Of a DNA stretch of 64,000 nucleotides, positions 21,127 through 33,385 are shown one piece after another. The notes under the pieces were generated by a model. The model searched no databases. It was not told the DNA's origin and saw only the letters and a list, made by a program, of their open reading frames with translations. Position 1 is the first letter of the stretch; every line of letters starts with the position of its first letter. Source of the DNA: Aulostomus chinensis (taxonomy: Eukaryota; Chordata; Actinopteri; Syngnathiformes; Aulostomidae); NCBI GenBank assembly GCA_037954235.1, contig JBBMOA010000007.1, forward strand, positions 2,672,001 through 2,736,000, read 5' to 3'. The position numbers and the translations under genes were made by a program.

Positions 21127-23495
21127 CTCTTTTTCTTCTTCAAACTCAGCCGAGTGCACAACAGTTTAGAGAAGGTCTGAACCATTTCATGTGAGCAGAG
21201 GGGGGTGAGCAGTGGAGGCTCTCTGGCTGTTTTGTGTTGCTGCCAAAACCAATGTTGTTACCATTAGTTTTATGAGTACATTGTACGGAAACACAATGGT
21301 TTAGACGACAAGTTGATAATTTAGGGTCCTTAGAATTGTCCTAACTTTCCCCTGCCAGTAGCAATAGCAACAACTCAGTTATGTACTCATTTACACACAG
21401 TACAGTAGAAAAATCATAGGACATTCAGACCTGTAAGGCTTTTTCACAGCATGAACAACATATAATTTTCTTTGAGGTCTTGGTCATGTATACATGAAAA
21501 TTGCTTGGTAATATTTTGACGTTGTTTAAAGGGACCTGTGGTAACCGTGGTAACGCTACGATAACGGTAGCCAGTGTCACCCACTGATAGTGATGTTTCA
21601 GCTGTATTTTGTGCATGCTATTTTGCAAATGTTTGCCTATCAAATGCTACAACATTTGAATGTTAGCATGCTGCTAACTAGCATTTTGCCGTGAATGAGC
21701 TCGTGGTGCTGTACCTCCCTCTGAGGACTGTTCTGCTGGGGAAGTCTGAGTTGTAGGGGGTATTTGTTTTATCTTAACTGTAACATTCTTAATGTGTTAA
21801 ACACCCTTCTGCGCTCAGCGATATCTTAAATGCCGCTATCATTTAGCCTTAGATAATCTCTTCAGATCAGCTGTAGAGGGGAAAGACATGAAGTCTGAAT
21901 CAAGAAAGAGCTCGAGACTGAGGCAGTGTCTGTTTGATCCACATTTCTGCCTGCAATAGATGCCGCAAAGTCCACAAACCACCACCAGTGTTGGCAGCGT
22001 GATGAATAAATCGCTGAGATGGTTTTGTGGAGGTCTGTCAGGCGGGCCAAAGAGCTGAACAAAAGCTGTTTGTTCTTCCAGAAGATAAGGGATTCAATTG
22101 CTCTGTCTTCCTTTGATAAGATTTCTGTTTAAAACCGCCTCTCAAAGTCATGTTTATTCAACGCATGGCAGATAATGCTCCTATGATTTCCTGACTTTGT
22201 GTTTGTTTTAGTTGATTATGAGTTTAGTGGACTTGTTGCATGTGTGGCAACTTATTGTGTATTTCTTAGAGAGTTCAAGAGCAGCGCGATGGGACAAACA
22301 CAAGCTAGAACAACACAAAGATACGTGTGTGTTTGGCGAGAGAGGTGCAGACAGGCTGCAGAGATGAGCTCCCAGTTCTCCCAGTCTTTGTGTCCCAGTT
22401 GCTCTTTACAACAGCTCTTTGTGCCAGCCAGAGATCACATGTCACAATATTTGAACAGCTGCAGATGATAGTTGTGTGTTTGCTCTGTCCAACCAGCACA
22501 GAGGGCAGGGATGTGTGTGATAAGATGGAGTGTGAGAACTTGGAGAGGTGAGTGTGTGAGGGAATGAGAAAGAGATCACGTGGTTTGGGGAGGGGTGATG
22601 TCTCTCTTCTCCTTCTTTACTATTGTAGTCTACAAAACAATCATTGTTCTGACAGTCGCTTCAAATGCACGACTGTTGCAAACAGAACTGTACGATCTAA
22701 CGGAAGAAAGAGTGACACCTGAGATTCTGCCCCAGGGAGTTGCCTAAACGGAGTGAGATCAATGTGTTGCGATCAGACAGCGCTAATGGATCGTGTTAAA
22801 AACCTTGTTAGGAGCTTCATTGACGTCTCCATTCATTCCGTCACTTCTCGCTCGCTCCATTAACCAAAACCTGTCAATATTTTAGGAAGGGCCGTGATGT
22901 TGACTGACTCCTCTCACTGTGTTGGATGTGGCTCATATACCAGAAAACCTGCAGATGGTTTCACATCAGGGACCGGGGGCCAGATACGCTTGGCTCCAAA
23001 GGCCTGCTCATTTGATCAGTGTGAGCACAAGTGCAGGGACATCTCAGGTACAGTCTGCAGGAGCTGTGAAAGCAACCATGCCGAATCCAGGAGGTGAGCT
23101 GTTACGTGAGCGTCATCAACTGGTCTTTTGCTAACCCTCAGGATGACTCCAAGTGGCACAAAGACATTCCTTCTGTGACCCCTGAACCCTTCGTATCCAC
23201 AGGCCCTGAGCTGCACGTAGAGGCAGGACGGCAAGTGAGAGGCTCAATGGTGGCGTCTCCAAAAGAATAAGAGCAGCCATAATAACATGGACACTCTTGT
23301 CTACTTGAATCGAGACTGTGATTGGCACACATTCCTTCACTCGATCACGACATGAACCAGTGCCGTCCAGTATTTCATGTTCTATGCGCTGATGGATTGG
23401 ACACCAACTCGGTGCATGCCCCCACCTTCTGGATGGGACTGGGTACATACGCAACAGTTCTTGAGCAGGAAACAACATTAGAATATAAAAGCTGA

Positions 23496-23504
23496 TGTGT
23501 GTGT

Positions 23505-23535
<31 letters not shown>
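23496..23535. repeat. (GT)n plus poly-G tract
   Basis: About 11 GT units run directly into a run of 17 G. Confidence 0.95.
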
Positions 23536-23901
23536 CTCAGAGTACAAAAAAATCGTATGAAACAAACTTGAAGTTTCTTTGTGGGTCCATCAGGAAAAAT
23601 GCAATTTTAGCAGTGTGGTCACGTTGAAGGCTAATTTACATCTCCAGAGGGAGGCTGTTAGGTTTCATTTCCTCCTGTCAGCTTGAGCCTCTAACCAGCT
23701 CTGCTTGGCAGACCTGCAGCCCAAGAGAAGCACCCCCACTCCAACTGTCCCTGTGTTCGTCAAGCATCTGAAAATGCTAAACTGATGGTTTGTTTCTAAA
23801 GAGTGTCGCTCTGATGATAAAGGCCAACGTGGGGGACACAATGTGTGGGGGAAAGAGTGTGCAGAATATACTGAATTATAGGTTTAGCATGGGTTAGCGC
23901 G

Positions 23902-23902
<1 letters not shown>

Positions 23903-23935
<33 letters not shown>
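23903..23935. repeat. (GT)n microsatellite
   Basis: About 16 GT units. Confidence 0.95.
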
Positions 23936-23938
<3 letters not shown>

Positions 23939-26596
23939 TTAACTGTTGCAGCGGTAAGTTGGTGCTGTGCTCAACTGTGTGCAAGCCGACTGTGAAAGCT
24001 GACCTTTGTGACCTGTTTGTATCAAGTTCAACAAACAGCTGAAAGCGTGACCTCAGCCTGTTATCTAATTACTGAGTCAACATCTGTTTAGAAGAGTTGC
24101 AATTAAAAAATGCAAAGTGGGAGCTAAAAAAAAAAAGTTTGTTTTTACAGTCGAGGTCACATTGGACGCGAGCACGGCTCAGTTTTGATGCGGAGTGAGA
24201 ATAGAGCTCAGCTTATGTTGCCTTCTACGTGATGAGCGCCAGTTTTTGATTACAAATAGAGAAAATCCTCTCGGCCAGCTGATGGCGGGCCTCTGGGTGC
24301 GGCCGGCTCTCTGTGCTCCGTTCCATATGTGTGGTGATCTGCTCTGTGCTTTGAGGTCATTGTGCAAACTGCAGCTGAGCTCTGCATTGTCTCCTGCTGT
24401 AGGGAGAAAGCTTTGCTCAGGACTGTGTTTACTGACTAGTGATTACAGTTAGCGCCTGCTGGCGGGGAAGTGGCCGGATCAAACTTGCAATGGTATGCAG
24501 CTTCATAGTTGTATGTATAGAGAGGGAGGGAGAGAGAGAGAGAGGGAGAGAGTTCATGGCAAAGAGGACAAAAGGGGAAAAATAGAGTTCGATAGACGGG
24601 GCACCTTGGCTGCACGGAGCAGAGCGTAATTAAAATTCTGCTCGGGTCACAAGCAGCCACTGTTTGGAGGTTCTCTTTGGTATGATAAGGGGGCAACTTC
24701 ACTTCACTCCCTTTGCCAAGCTTGGCAAGTCACGCTAATGACTCTTCACAGGGTGATGTGCAGGACTCAGAGTGCTCTCTCTATTAACTGTTGTTGAAGA
24801 AGCAAGTGGAGCTTATGAATGAATCCATGATGCGTGCGCGTCTTCCTCGCGTTTGTGTCGTCCACCTGAGCCCGCGGGTCTAACTTAGAACTCCTCCTGG
24901 AACGTCTCATAGAACCTGCTGGAACGACTCTTGAGCAGGAGAGTAAAAAATGCCCTCAATCTGTCTGAATTCAAGGTTTATAGCTGTGCAACCGTGTTTT
25001 CCAGTGTTATTGATGCCTTGTGATGCTGCGGAAAATGTGTCACTCATAAATATTCTACAACACACAAGCAGAGAACGGTTCCTGTTACATAACTGGAACA
25101 GTGACGTGCTGAATGAAATCCAGTATCATAACTAATGAGGTTCTGTGAGGACGCTAACAAGCAGCTTACACTTCATATTCCATATTGTAGGATTGATGGG
25201 TAATCCTCTTAAGATGCGGTTGTGTTGCGATTACTGCACACGGTTGATCTTTCATGTGGGGTTAATGCGTACATCTCATACCTTCACTCCCTCTGTTTCT
25301 GCCCGTAAGTGAGAGGACGTGATTGCTGAGTGCTTTCAGCTCTGGAGAACCAGAGGAGTATTGATGTTCTACTCTCCAATTTATAATGACGTCCATTCTT
25401 TCAGCAAGTCGTGCTCGCGTCCAACTGGAAACACAACACGCTCAGAACAATCTTCTAATGGTTCTCTTGACTCGCACACGGGCCAGGACAGGAAGAAAAT
25501 CTGGTTGTCGTGGTTGGGGATGTTTAAAGCTCTGTTTGTGGCATCCTCAGGGGCGGGGATCTGAGGCGAGCTGCCAGTCGTGACGGGAAACGATATCCTA
25601 ACTGATTCTGATTATCATTGATTCCTGGTCATTTGTCAGAAAGACAAGTAGGCCAAGGCTGTTTATCATGTGGGGCTACAGTGTTGAAACATTTCGTGTT
25701 TTCTGCTGTAACATTTAAAAACATTACAGTCATAAATTACGTTGCTCCTCATCTCTTTCCTTTCAATAAATCAGAAAAAAAACAGATGAAAGCATGGAGG
25801 AAAGCAATGGAGGCATCAGAGGTGGATCCTCGGAGGAAATGACAATCCTGGTTCTGGATGCTTGGTTCTGGATGCTTGGTTCAGTCCGCGTGAGGTTACT
25901 CAGCCTGTTGACTTTCATTCAGTGTGTAAGAATAAAGAGAGCTGCAAGTCTTGTTTAAATCAATCAAACCAAAATCAACTTCAGCAACAGGCAGAAAACA
26001 CTGTGCGTGTGTGTGTTAGGGGGCTTACTTCTTGGAGTCCCGTCCCCTCAGCGAGGTCGCCTGGCATCCAGCCCAGTCAAGGCAGCCAAGAAAACCCTCA
26101 AGTGTCCATTTCTAGACTGTGGCGTGAGAGCAGGCCAGTGGTGTTGGTGATGTGCAGAGGAGATCTTCACCCCCCCGCTACTCTATTATAGACATGTACA
26201 GCAGTTCACCTTTAACCCAAAACATCCAGAGTCATTACACACACAGCCGTACTTAGGCCAAGACTGTCAACCAGAGGTCACAGCTGTGACCTTTGAACCT
26301 TTTAACCTCCAGAAAAGGTCTGGTTCATAATCATCCATGCTAGCAGTTCAAGGACCTAACTGTGTGAGAAATTGGCCATGTGTGGCTGCACCCTGACCAC
26401 TGCTCCTGCTCCAGTCCTCACACAGCCCTGGTCTGAGGTCTCCTAAACACATGCAGTCATATTTAGACCAGTTCAGACTGGCCACAGACTCAGCGAGGCC
26501 TCCAGAAACCTGACCACACTGTCTGCCTTTTCTCTCTGCTGCCTTGGCTTCTTTTATTGGATGTGTTTTCACTCTGTAGCTTTTGCCCCCCTACCT

Positions 26597-26632
<36 letters not shown>

Positions 26633-26654
26633 ACACACACACACACACACACAC
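26597..26654. repeat. (CA)n microsatellite
   Basis: About 28 CA units with two CACG interruptions. Confidence 0.97.
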
Positions 26655-28797
26655 CTACCCATGATGCACAGGGGCAGCTGACTGGAGCAGATTTAGGCAG
26701 TGTTTGCGCAAGGTTAGTGCTCATCATTCTGGAGGAAATGAAATATTCAGGTTACAACAGCAGCTGGATTCATGTTACCTAAAATACTCTTGTGACTCTG
26801 AAAATACCTTTTTCAGTATCACCTCTTCGGACACAAGGGTCCATGTTGTGGTTATGTGAGGCTTTAACTGTGACCTCTACATAAGAGCATCCTGCCGATG
26901 CCACGGTGTTGCAGTGCATGATGGTCTGTTTCCTACGCTAATCATACGTTTTTGTGTTCGGCAACTGAAACTTAATGGTTTAAATATTTATCATTTCTGT
27001 TTACCTCCCAATCATTTCACTTATTCACATGTTTGGATTCTGCTTTATTAAATGTTGCGTCTCTGCGTTTACCCCCGTGTGTGCACTGAGACCCACATCG
27101 TTGCCAAGGAGTCCCAAAAACCAATAGGATCGTTACATTGGATTTTGGATATTAAAGAGAGCATCAGCTCTGTGGCACACTTGAAGTTTATATGACTTGC
27201 ATGCATATTTTCTTCAGCAAGACAATTTGCACAAGTTAACAATACAATCATACAAATACAATCATTAAAAGAAAAAAACCCGCTTCAAACGGATGCATAA
27301 CTCACCACAACGAATGATGCGTTTCTTCCATTTTCAGGATGATGATACCTTTAGCTTTGAAATTCAATGATGAAGTGTTTACTTTTGCATCTTCAGGACG
27401 TGAACCACTGGCCTGATTTCATGTGTTTACATGGAAATCCATTCAACAATGGCAACTTGTTTCCAGACTCATTCCTGCACCAATCCATGTTTTCTTCTAC
27501 TTTTCTTTTCATGAAAAAGTGTCCTCATCAGACATGTTTTCTACTCACAATGGAAGTAATTTTATCGGTAATTCTGACTGAATAACAGCAATGATTTATG
27601 TTCACGTGTCTGAGGAAGGTCAGGAACAGAACAGTCAGTGTTCGATCTTTTATTCCAGTTCCGGTGTTTTTCTCTGTTGTATGCTAATTCGAATGTATTG
27701 TATTCATCTTCTGATGAAACCGATCTGTTGGATCTTTAAATTGAAGCAATTTAAGATTATTTTTCTTGTTCATATATTAAATATCCTGAAGTATAATTGC
27801 AACTGTCAAGAGTTCATTCTTCAGGTGCTTGGTAACCGCGACCTGCTGAGCCAGTGTTTCACTGCCGGTGGCGAAGCGTCTGATACTCGCTGGTGTCACT
27901 GTGCTGCAGTCTTCTGGCTCGTCCTCTCTGCAGCTCACTGGTCTGTACAGCCTCCTGATGGCGGGCCATGAAAATAATGACATCACTTATTAGTTCCATC
28001 ACCCTCATCATCTCCTTGACCTCCTCCTGCTCACTGACATCACTTTCTCTGTATTCATTAACTGTGGCTGGTGTGGTGTCACTTACGTTGTGGTGTGTCT
28101 GGGCAGACAGCTAAGTTTGACACGCTGTATCAATCAGCTATAACAGAGACCTCAAAGTACAGCAAGCACACATGGAGGGTCGAACATGGAGATGACCGCG
28201 CTGGTCACAACTCTGCCCTCATCTAACTAGACCCTGTTCTGTACATTTTTTTTGTCACACTGAGCAGGAAAATAAAGAATAATGACAGGAAGGACTGATA
28301 CTGATAATAATGATCCCAGTGGAAGGAGAGACTGCTCAGATGTTTTTGATGAGAGTAAGTAACACCTTTACATGGGCGATGTCCTCTGGGAGGAGGGGAC
28401 CGGATTGGAGTGGAGACAGCAGTGCATGTTTTATTGATAACACTGCCCAGACAAGGCATCAGAAGCATGTGGCTGGATGATGCAGGGCCCCTGCTGCTTG
28501 AGCTCTGGCAGCTCCATGCTACTGTCAGAGCTGCTGCCATGATGGATTCAGAGCGCCTGAGAATGAGCCAGCGCCATGCTGGTAAACACAGCAAAATGAT
28601 TCCTTTGTAAAGATTCACAGTGGGAACATGAGTCAGATCAGATCATTGTGTAGGACATTTGTCTGAAATCCTGCCTGGGAAATGTATTTGGCTGTATTTG
28701 TGTGGTCTCGTTTTTATTTGTGGAAATTCTGCTTAGTTTGTGTGTAACATCCAATGAGGGTGCATGTCCAAAAGAGTGGCAGGTAATAACACACACT

Positions 28798-28848
<51 letters not shown>
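28798..28848. repeat. (CA)n microsatellite
   Basis: About 24 CA units. Confidence 0.97.
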
Positions 28849-28850
<2 letters not shown>

Positions 28851-29759
28851 GCCCACTCTGAGGACTCAGTATTAGCAATACTTCCTTTAATCTTACATGC
28901 CCACAAGATTTTTGTGAGTGGTTCAGTACATAATAAAGGCAACACATGACATAATCTCAGGAGAAAAAGACTTTATTCTCCAGAACATTCCTTTTCTCTG
29001 GCAGGACTGTCTGGAGCAATAATCCCAAATGCTTACACAACTAGTTTGGATCATGATCACTCACGTCATCGTTGGGAACTGACGAACCCTCTTTTCCTCA
29101 AGCGGGGTAGAGCAGCCGGCCCTCTCTCACTGAAACCTTTTATTGCCTCTCTTCCACTCAGATGCTGCTTTCACTGCTGCCAAGTTTTTCCTCAGTGTGC
29201 GAGTCTGTAACTCACTTGTAAACTGCTTGACAACATGGGTGTGTACCATTATGTGATTATGGCAAAATGGTGTGGGAGCCACATTTCTGTTGGTTTTTTG
29301 TTTTTTGTTCTGTTCAAGCAGCACAGTGCAGCAATCTTTTTACATCATCTTATCAGCAGGGGCAGGAACAGTTTGCCTCTGTGTTGTACGTCCCTTCACA
29401 CACAGTTCAGAGAGTTACTGTAGCGTCTGTCTGCTCTCTGCAGGGCTATGAATAGACACCTGCTGGCCCTGAGGCGGAGGCTGAACTGTGGACAGCAGCA
29501 CGTCAGCAGTCACATACAGGTGCACATGTATGTCTTGTGACAGTTGAGGTGTTTTGGCTCCTGACAGCATCCCGGGGTGGAGCGCATCAGCGAGGCAGCA
29601 GTTGTGAAGTCAGTCAGTCCAACAGAATCCTGGAGAGCCGTGCAGCTCCCCGTCAGTCACCGGCCCATTGTGTCTGTGTGTGTTTCAGGCTGAGTGAGGA
29701 GCCCTGAGCCGGTGGGTGTGTGACACTCCCCACTCCCCTCTCTCCTGCCCCTCCCTCCC

Positions 29760-30004
29760 CACATCAATGTGTCTGACCAATCAGCGCTCATGGATTTCCA
29801 GTCACGTGAGCATCCCCCCCTAGACTTGGTAACCATGACAACAAGCACTGGTCCAGGCAGCATCTTGCTGTGGTGAGAAGAGGAAGGAAGAAGGAGGGAG
29901 GAGAGACAGAAAGACAAGGGGAAAGGGAGGGAGGGAGGCAAATAGAAAGAGGACAAATCCAAACCAGGAGAATTTCCTGTCTTCCGCCGTCTTCCCTCAG
30001 CACA
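29760..30004 (+). promoter_or_regulatory. Candidate promoter/first noncoding exon B
   Basis: A CCAAT box (GACCAATCAG at about 29776) and an E-box (GTCACGTGAG at about 29801) precede a purine-rich leader-like segment (29875-29955). This ends CTTCCCTCAGCACA, followed by a full-consensus donor GTAAGTATG at 30005. It has no ORF of note. The order promoter motif, leader, donor fits a noncoding first exon. The only recognised downstream gene on this strand is mical3, whose 5'UTR exon at 54996 has an acceptor and so needs an upstream exon. Confidence 0.4.
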
Positions 30005-32389
30005 GTAAGTATGTTCTCTCATTCTCACCTTTCATCTGTTCCCTCAGCAAGCGAATGAATGAACTCTGCGTGCAGTATTTGATCATGTGATCTGACAGAT
30101 GCCTGTGAAGATTTCAGGGATGACATCATGTGTTGTTCCTTTGTTATGTTGGGAATGTGTGCAGCCCGTCTTACAATAGGTAGACAATCCTTTGTCTGTA
30201 TGCTTCAGTCACCTTCCAAACAAACCCCAGCAGCCATGAGAAGCGTGGTGGGAACCAAGGTGCTTCGTGCGATTATGGATGGTTTGATAATGTGTTGAAA
30301 CTCTCTCTGGTGTATTGTGAATGCCGTTGAGGCAGCAGCCATTCCACTTCTAACTCCTAATCTTCTCATTCTCTCTCTCATTTCGGTCCCCCGGTGGTTT
30401 GTTTAATTAGCAAATCTGTGCAAATCCAAATTAGGACAGCTTGTTCGGAGTCCTCGTGCGCAAAATGTCCTTGTGGTCGTGGAAACATATAATGAACGTT
30501 CAAGCACTTGCCAAACAAGTTCCCACGATGTTTATTAGGCTTGTTGCAGTAAATCTTACTGCGTTTCACAGTATGTAGAATTTGTGTTTGTGCTGACATT
30601 CTGGCGCTGTCAAGAGGAGGCGTCCTGCACCAGACACTTCCAAATGAGATGGCAACTTCCCTCTGCTAACTTGAAAGTTCTGTCATGAGGCTCTCTTACA
30701 CTGGGCTGGACCAGACTGGCTTCTGATTGTGGAAGTCGTGATTTCATGCAGGTTGTGTGACGTTCAGAACAAACCCATCCTCTGTAGCCAGCCTGCAGCA
30801 ACAGTAATGTGACTGACAGTATACAGGGGTGAGCTTTACTCAGCCACAGAACAATGCTGCTGCGCCCACCCTGATGCAGTGTCCCAGACAGGAACAGGTT
30901 ACTTTACTTTAATGGTTTTCACTTTGATTAAAGACATAGGAGATGTGGCTGTTCAGGGGTGCTGAACTCAGGTTGACAGGCAGCCCACTGTAGTATTTAT
31001 TTGAGGCAAACAACATTTCACCCATGTGTATCCTGTCTGACAGCTTACTGTTTGACAATACTTGATGCATCGAACTATGAAAAAAAAACATATCTGTCAG
31101 TCTGACAGTGAAGTTCTTCCAGCCCAAGGGACCTTGAACAGTCCCGGTTCTTAGAAAGTGACGTGAGGTTGTCGTCAAATGTCACACAAAGCATCACTCT
31201 TCCTTCGTGAGTTTGGTTGTTGGATTGTTTATTTCTATTTGCATCGTTAGAATGAGTTGATTGCTGGATCATTTGTGTTTATTTGCCCCTTCGGGTATCT
31301 TTAGGGTGGGAAGGTTGGTGTTTAGACATTTAATCCGTACTTATTTTATCTAATTGATGCGACCGTTTGCTAGTCTAACATTAAAGGGTTGGCTGTGGAC
31401 AGTTCGTTCTGACTGGTTATGGCTGCTGATGACGAGTGCTGTTGCTAGTTAGCAGCTGCTGAACGTATAAATGAAAGATGAGAGGAAGCACTGATCCTTC
31501 CACTTGACGGTGGACAAGTAGAAGCACAAATCTTTGTAGGATTAATGTCCTGAGTCTCTGTGGGCTGTCAGCCACCCAGGCCGGGCCTATCTGTCTAGGT
31601 GTCCACCTAACTGGATGCTCAAGAGGGAGAGATGGACTTTGTAATGTACACTAAGCTGATAGTGCCAGAGCGGTTCCTCCTCCCTGCATGGACTAAACAA
31701 AGCATTCTGCTCACGTATCCAGAGAAAAAAGAGTGGTTGGACTTGACCTGAAACAGTTGCACTGTTTTGAAGCAGCAGTGACTGCGATGGTGTGGTGGGC
31801 CTGCGTGTCATTGACCTCTTCCCTCCAAACAGCCAGCACGGTTTGGATAATCGTTACAGAATTAAGTCGTTAATTTGGATCGCTCCATCATTCATCTTCC
31901 TGTTTTCTAGCACGAGAATTCGGGTGATTGTGCTGAGATTAAAGCAGAACAAAGCAGTGCACAGTGATGCATATTTCTGTCTGTGGGTAGCAGCCATACT
32001 TTGGACCATGCGATGTCCTGCCATTTGAAAGCATTTGTCTGAAACTTGTAATTTTCCCAAGTTGTAATCTTACGTGGCTTTCCACCAAGGCAAGCTTCAG
32101 CCCCTCAAATCCACTTCCTCAATCCATGTCTAGGCTTTCTTAGAAAACCAACACGTGGGTTCCAGGATTCAGTGGGAATTGTATTTTTCAAGATTCCTTT
32201 GGTGAAAGAGTTGTCAGACACAAGAAACTGACTGGGAATGTGAGCATACTTCATGTCACAGAACCAGTTAGAAGGCTATGTTTCAAGGCTCCTTGTATTT
32301 CCTGATACAGAAATTGTCCGAAACACTGATGGAACTCATTGCATCACACTCTTAAGGCAATTAAACTGATCAGCAACTCTGTAAAATCA
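30005..32389. other. Intergenic or intronic, nothing recognised
   Basis: No exon, RNA gene or known repeat was recognised. If candidate exon B is real, this lies within the first intron of its transcript. Confidence 0.4.
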
Positions 32390-32650
32390 GGAGCGCGCAT
32401 TCAGCCTCTGCCCCACTTTGGAACTGGTTTTGAAAGGCTCCCATTTCATGGCAAGCATAATTTTGAAATCATTTTTGGCTGCTCTTACACAGTTTTTATT
32501 TTCAAAATGGTAATTGACGAAGCTCATGCAGCTATCTATAAAGCTGGTATCTATTTGGAATCAACTCGGAAAGGCAATTTCCTCCTGGAAATGATACGAG
32601 AATGCTGTGGGCTAAGAGAGCCAAACATTTATGAAGGAAATTTCCGCTGA
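32390..32650. promoter_or_regulatory. Candidate conserved noncoding element
   Basis: An AT-rich, non-repetitive stretch is open in overlapping frames on both strands, which is common in enhancer-like sequence without codon constraint. It includes GCATAATTTTGAAATCATTT and AAAATGGTAATTGACGAAGC, with homeodomain-type TAAT/ATTA cores. The translated frames resemble no protein I know. The assignment is weak and based on composition. Confidence 0.2.
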
Positions 32651-32924
32651 AAGAAAGCTGTGAGAAGAAAGAGAGGGAAATTCTAAGAGTACTTTTTGGA
32701 TTTCTCTGTCTGCTTCTATTGTTTGATAAAAAGTGTGAATTGTAGACACACAATGTAGCTCCAGAGCTGAACATTTTCATATTTGAATGGTTTCAGTGGC
32801 AGAAGTGATAATAATAACAATAATAATAATAAATGTGTAAACACTCATATTAATAATACATACGAAAACAATGATTGCCATGTGAAAATCCCACTTGATT
32901 TGTTGAAGGCAGCAGCCGTGCTAC

Positions 32925-33385
32925 GTCACGGCGGAAGAGACCAATCGGATTAAAGCGAGCTAAAACAAGCAGGATGGCTCAGAAGAGTAGTGGGGGTTTC
33001 AGCGCCTATTTTTTTCAAATGAATGTTGTTGATTTGCGAGCTTTATAACATTTTGTGGAACTCTGAAACCTCATATTTTTCGTAATTGTTGTTTAGTCAT
33101 AAATTATAATGACACAAATCAACCTCCGATAGTTCGGCTCGGTGTTGTTATTTATAGCCTAATCCGTCCCCCCTCCGTGTTGAGCTATGGTTTCGACCGA
33201 TCTCTCTCTGTCAGTTTCAAGTTGCGCCTTCTCCTGGACGGTGCGGCTCCCTCGCCTGGCCTCGGCGAGCCTTCCCGTCTAAATAGTGGAAGACTGTGGA
33301 TTCTTCGCGGAAAGACGTTCTCCCAGTCCGACATGGCTTCATTCCCGCCATACATAAGTGGATTATAGTCACACGGGATTCCGAG
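32925..33385 (+). promoter_or_regulatory. CpG-rich promoter and candidate first exon C
   Basis: At 32920-32950 a CRE-like CTACGTCACG, an ETS-like CGGAAG and a CCAAT motif (GACCAATCGG) are clustered. From 33140 to 33385 CpG density is clearly higher than in the flanks, following a TATA-like TTATTTATAG at about 33150. The segment ends in a donor TTCCGAG|GTGAGAG at 33386. It contains only a short ORF (MASFPPYISGL from 33332). It is the best candidate for the main mical3 promoter and noncoding exon 1, about 21.6 kb upstream of the coding start. The link to mical3 is inference. Confidence 0.45.

Larger units (their letters stand above)
20336..29640. other. Long intergenic stretch, no gene recognised
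   Basis: No conserved coding exon could be recognised in about 9.3 kb on either strand. The content is microsatellites (listed separately), a GA tract at about 24522-24552 and a tandem GGTTCTGGATGCTT pair at 25850-25879. A motif-dense interval at about 21900-22130 is a possible conserved noncoding element. Confidence 0.5.

Noticed and set aside
32339..32650. 103-codon plus-strand ORF
   Set aside because: No family resemblance, an opposite-strand frame is equally open, and there is no splice or Kozak support. It is treated as noncoding.
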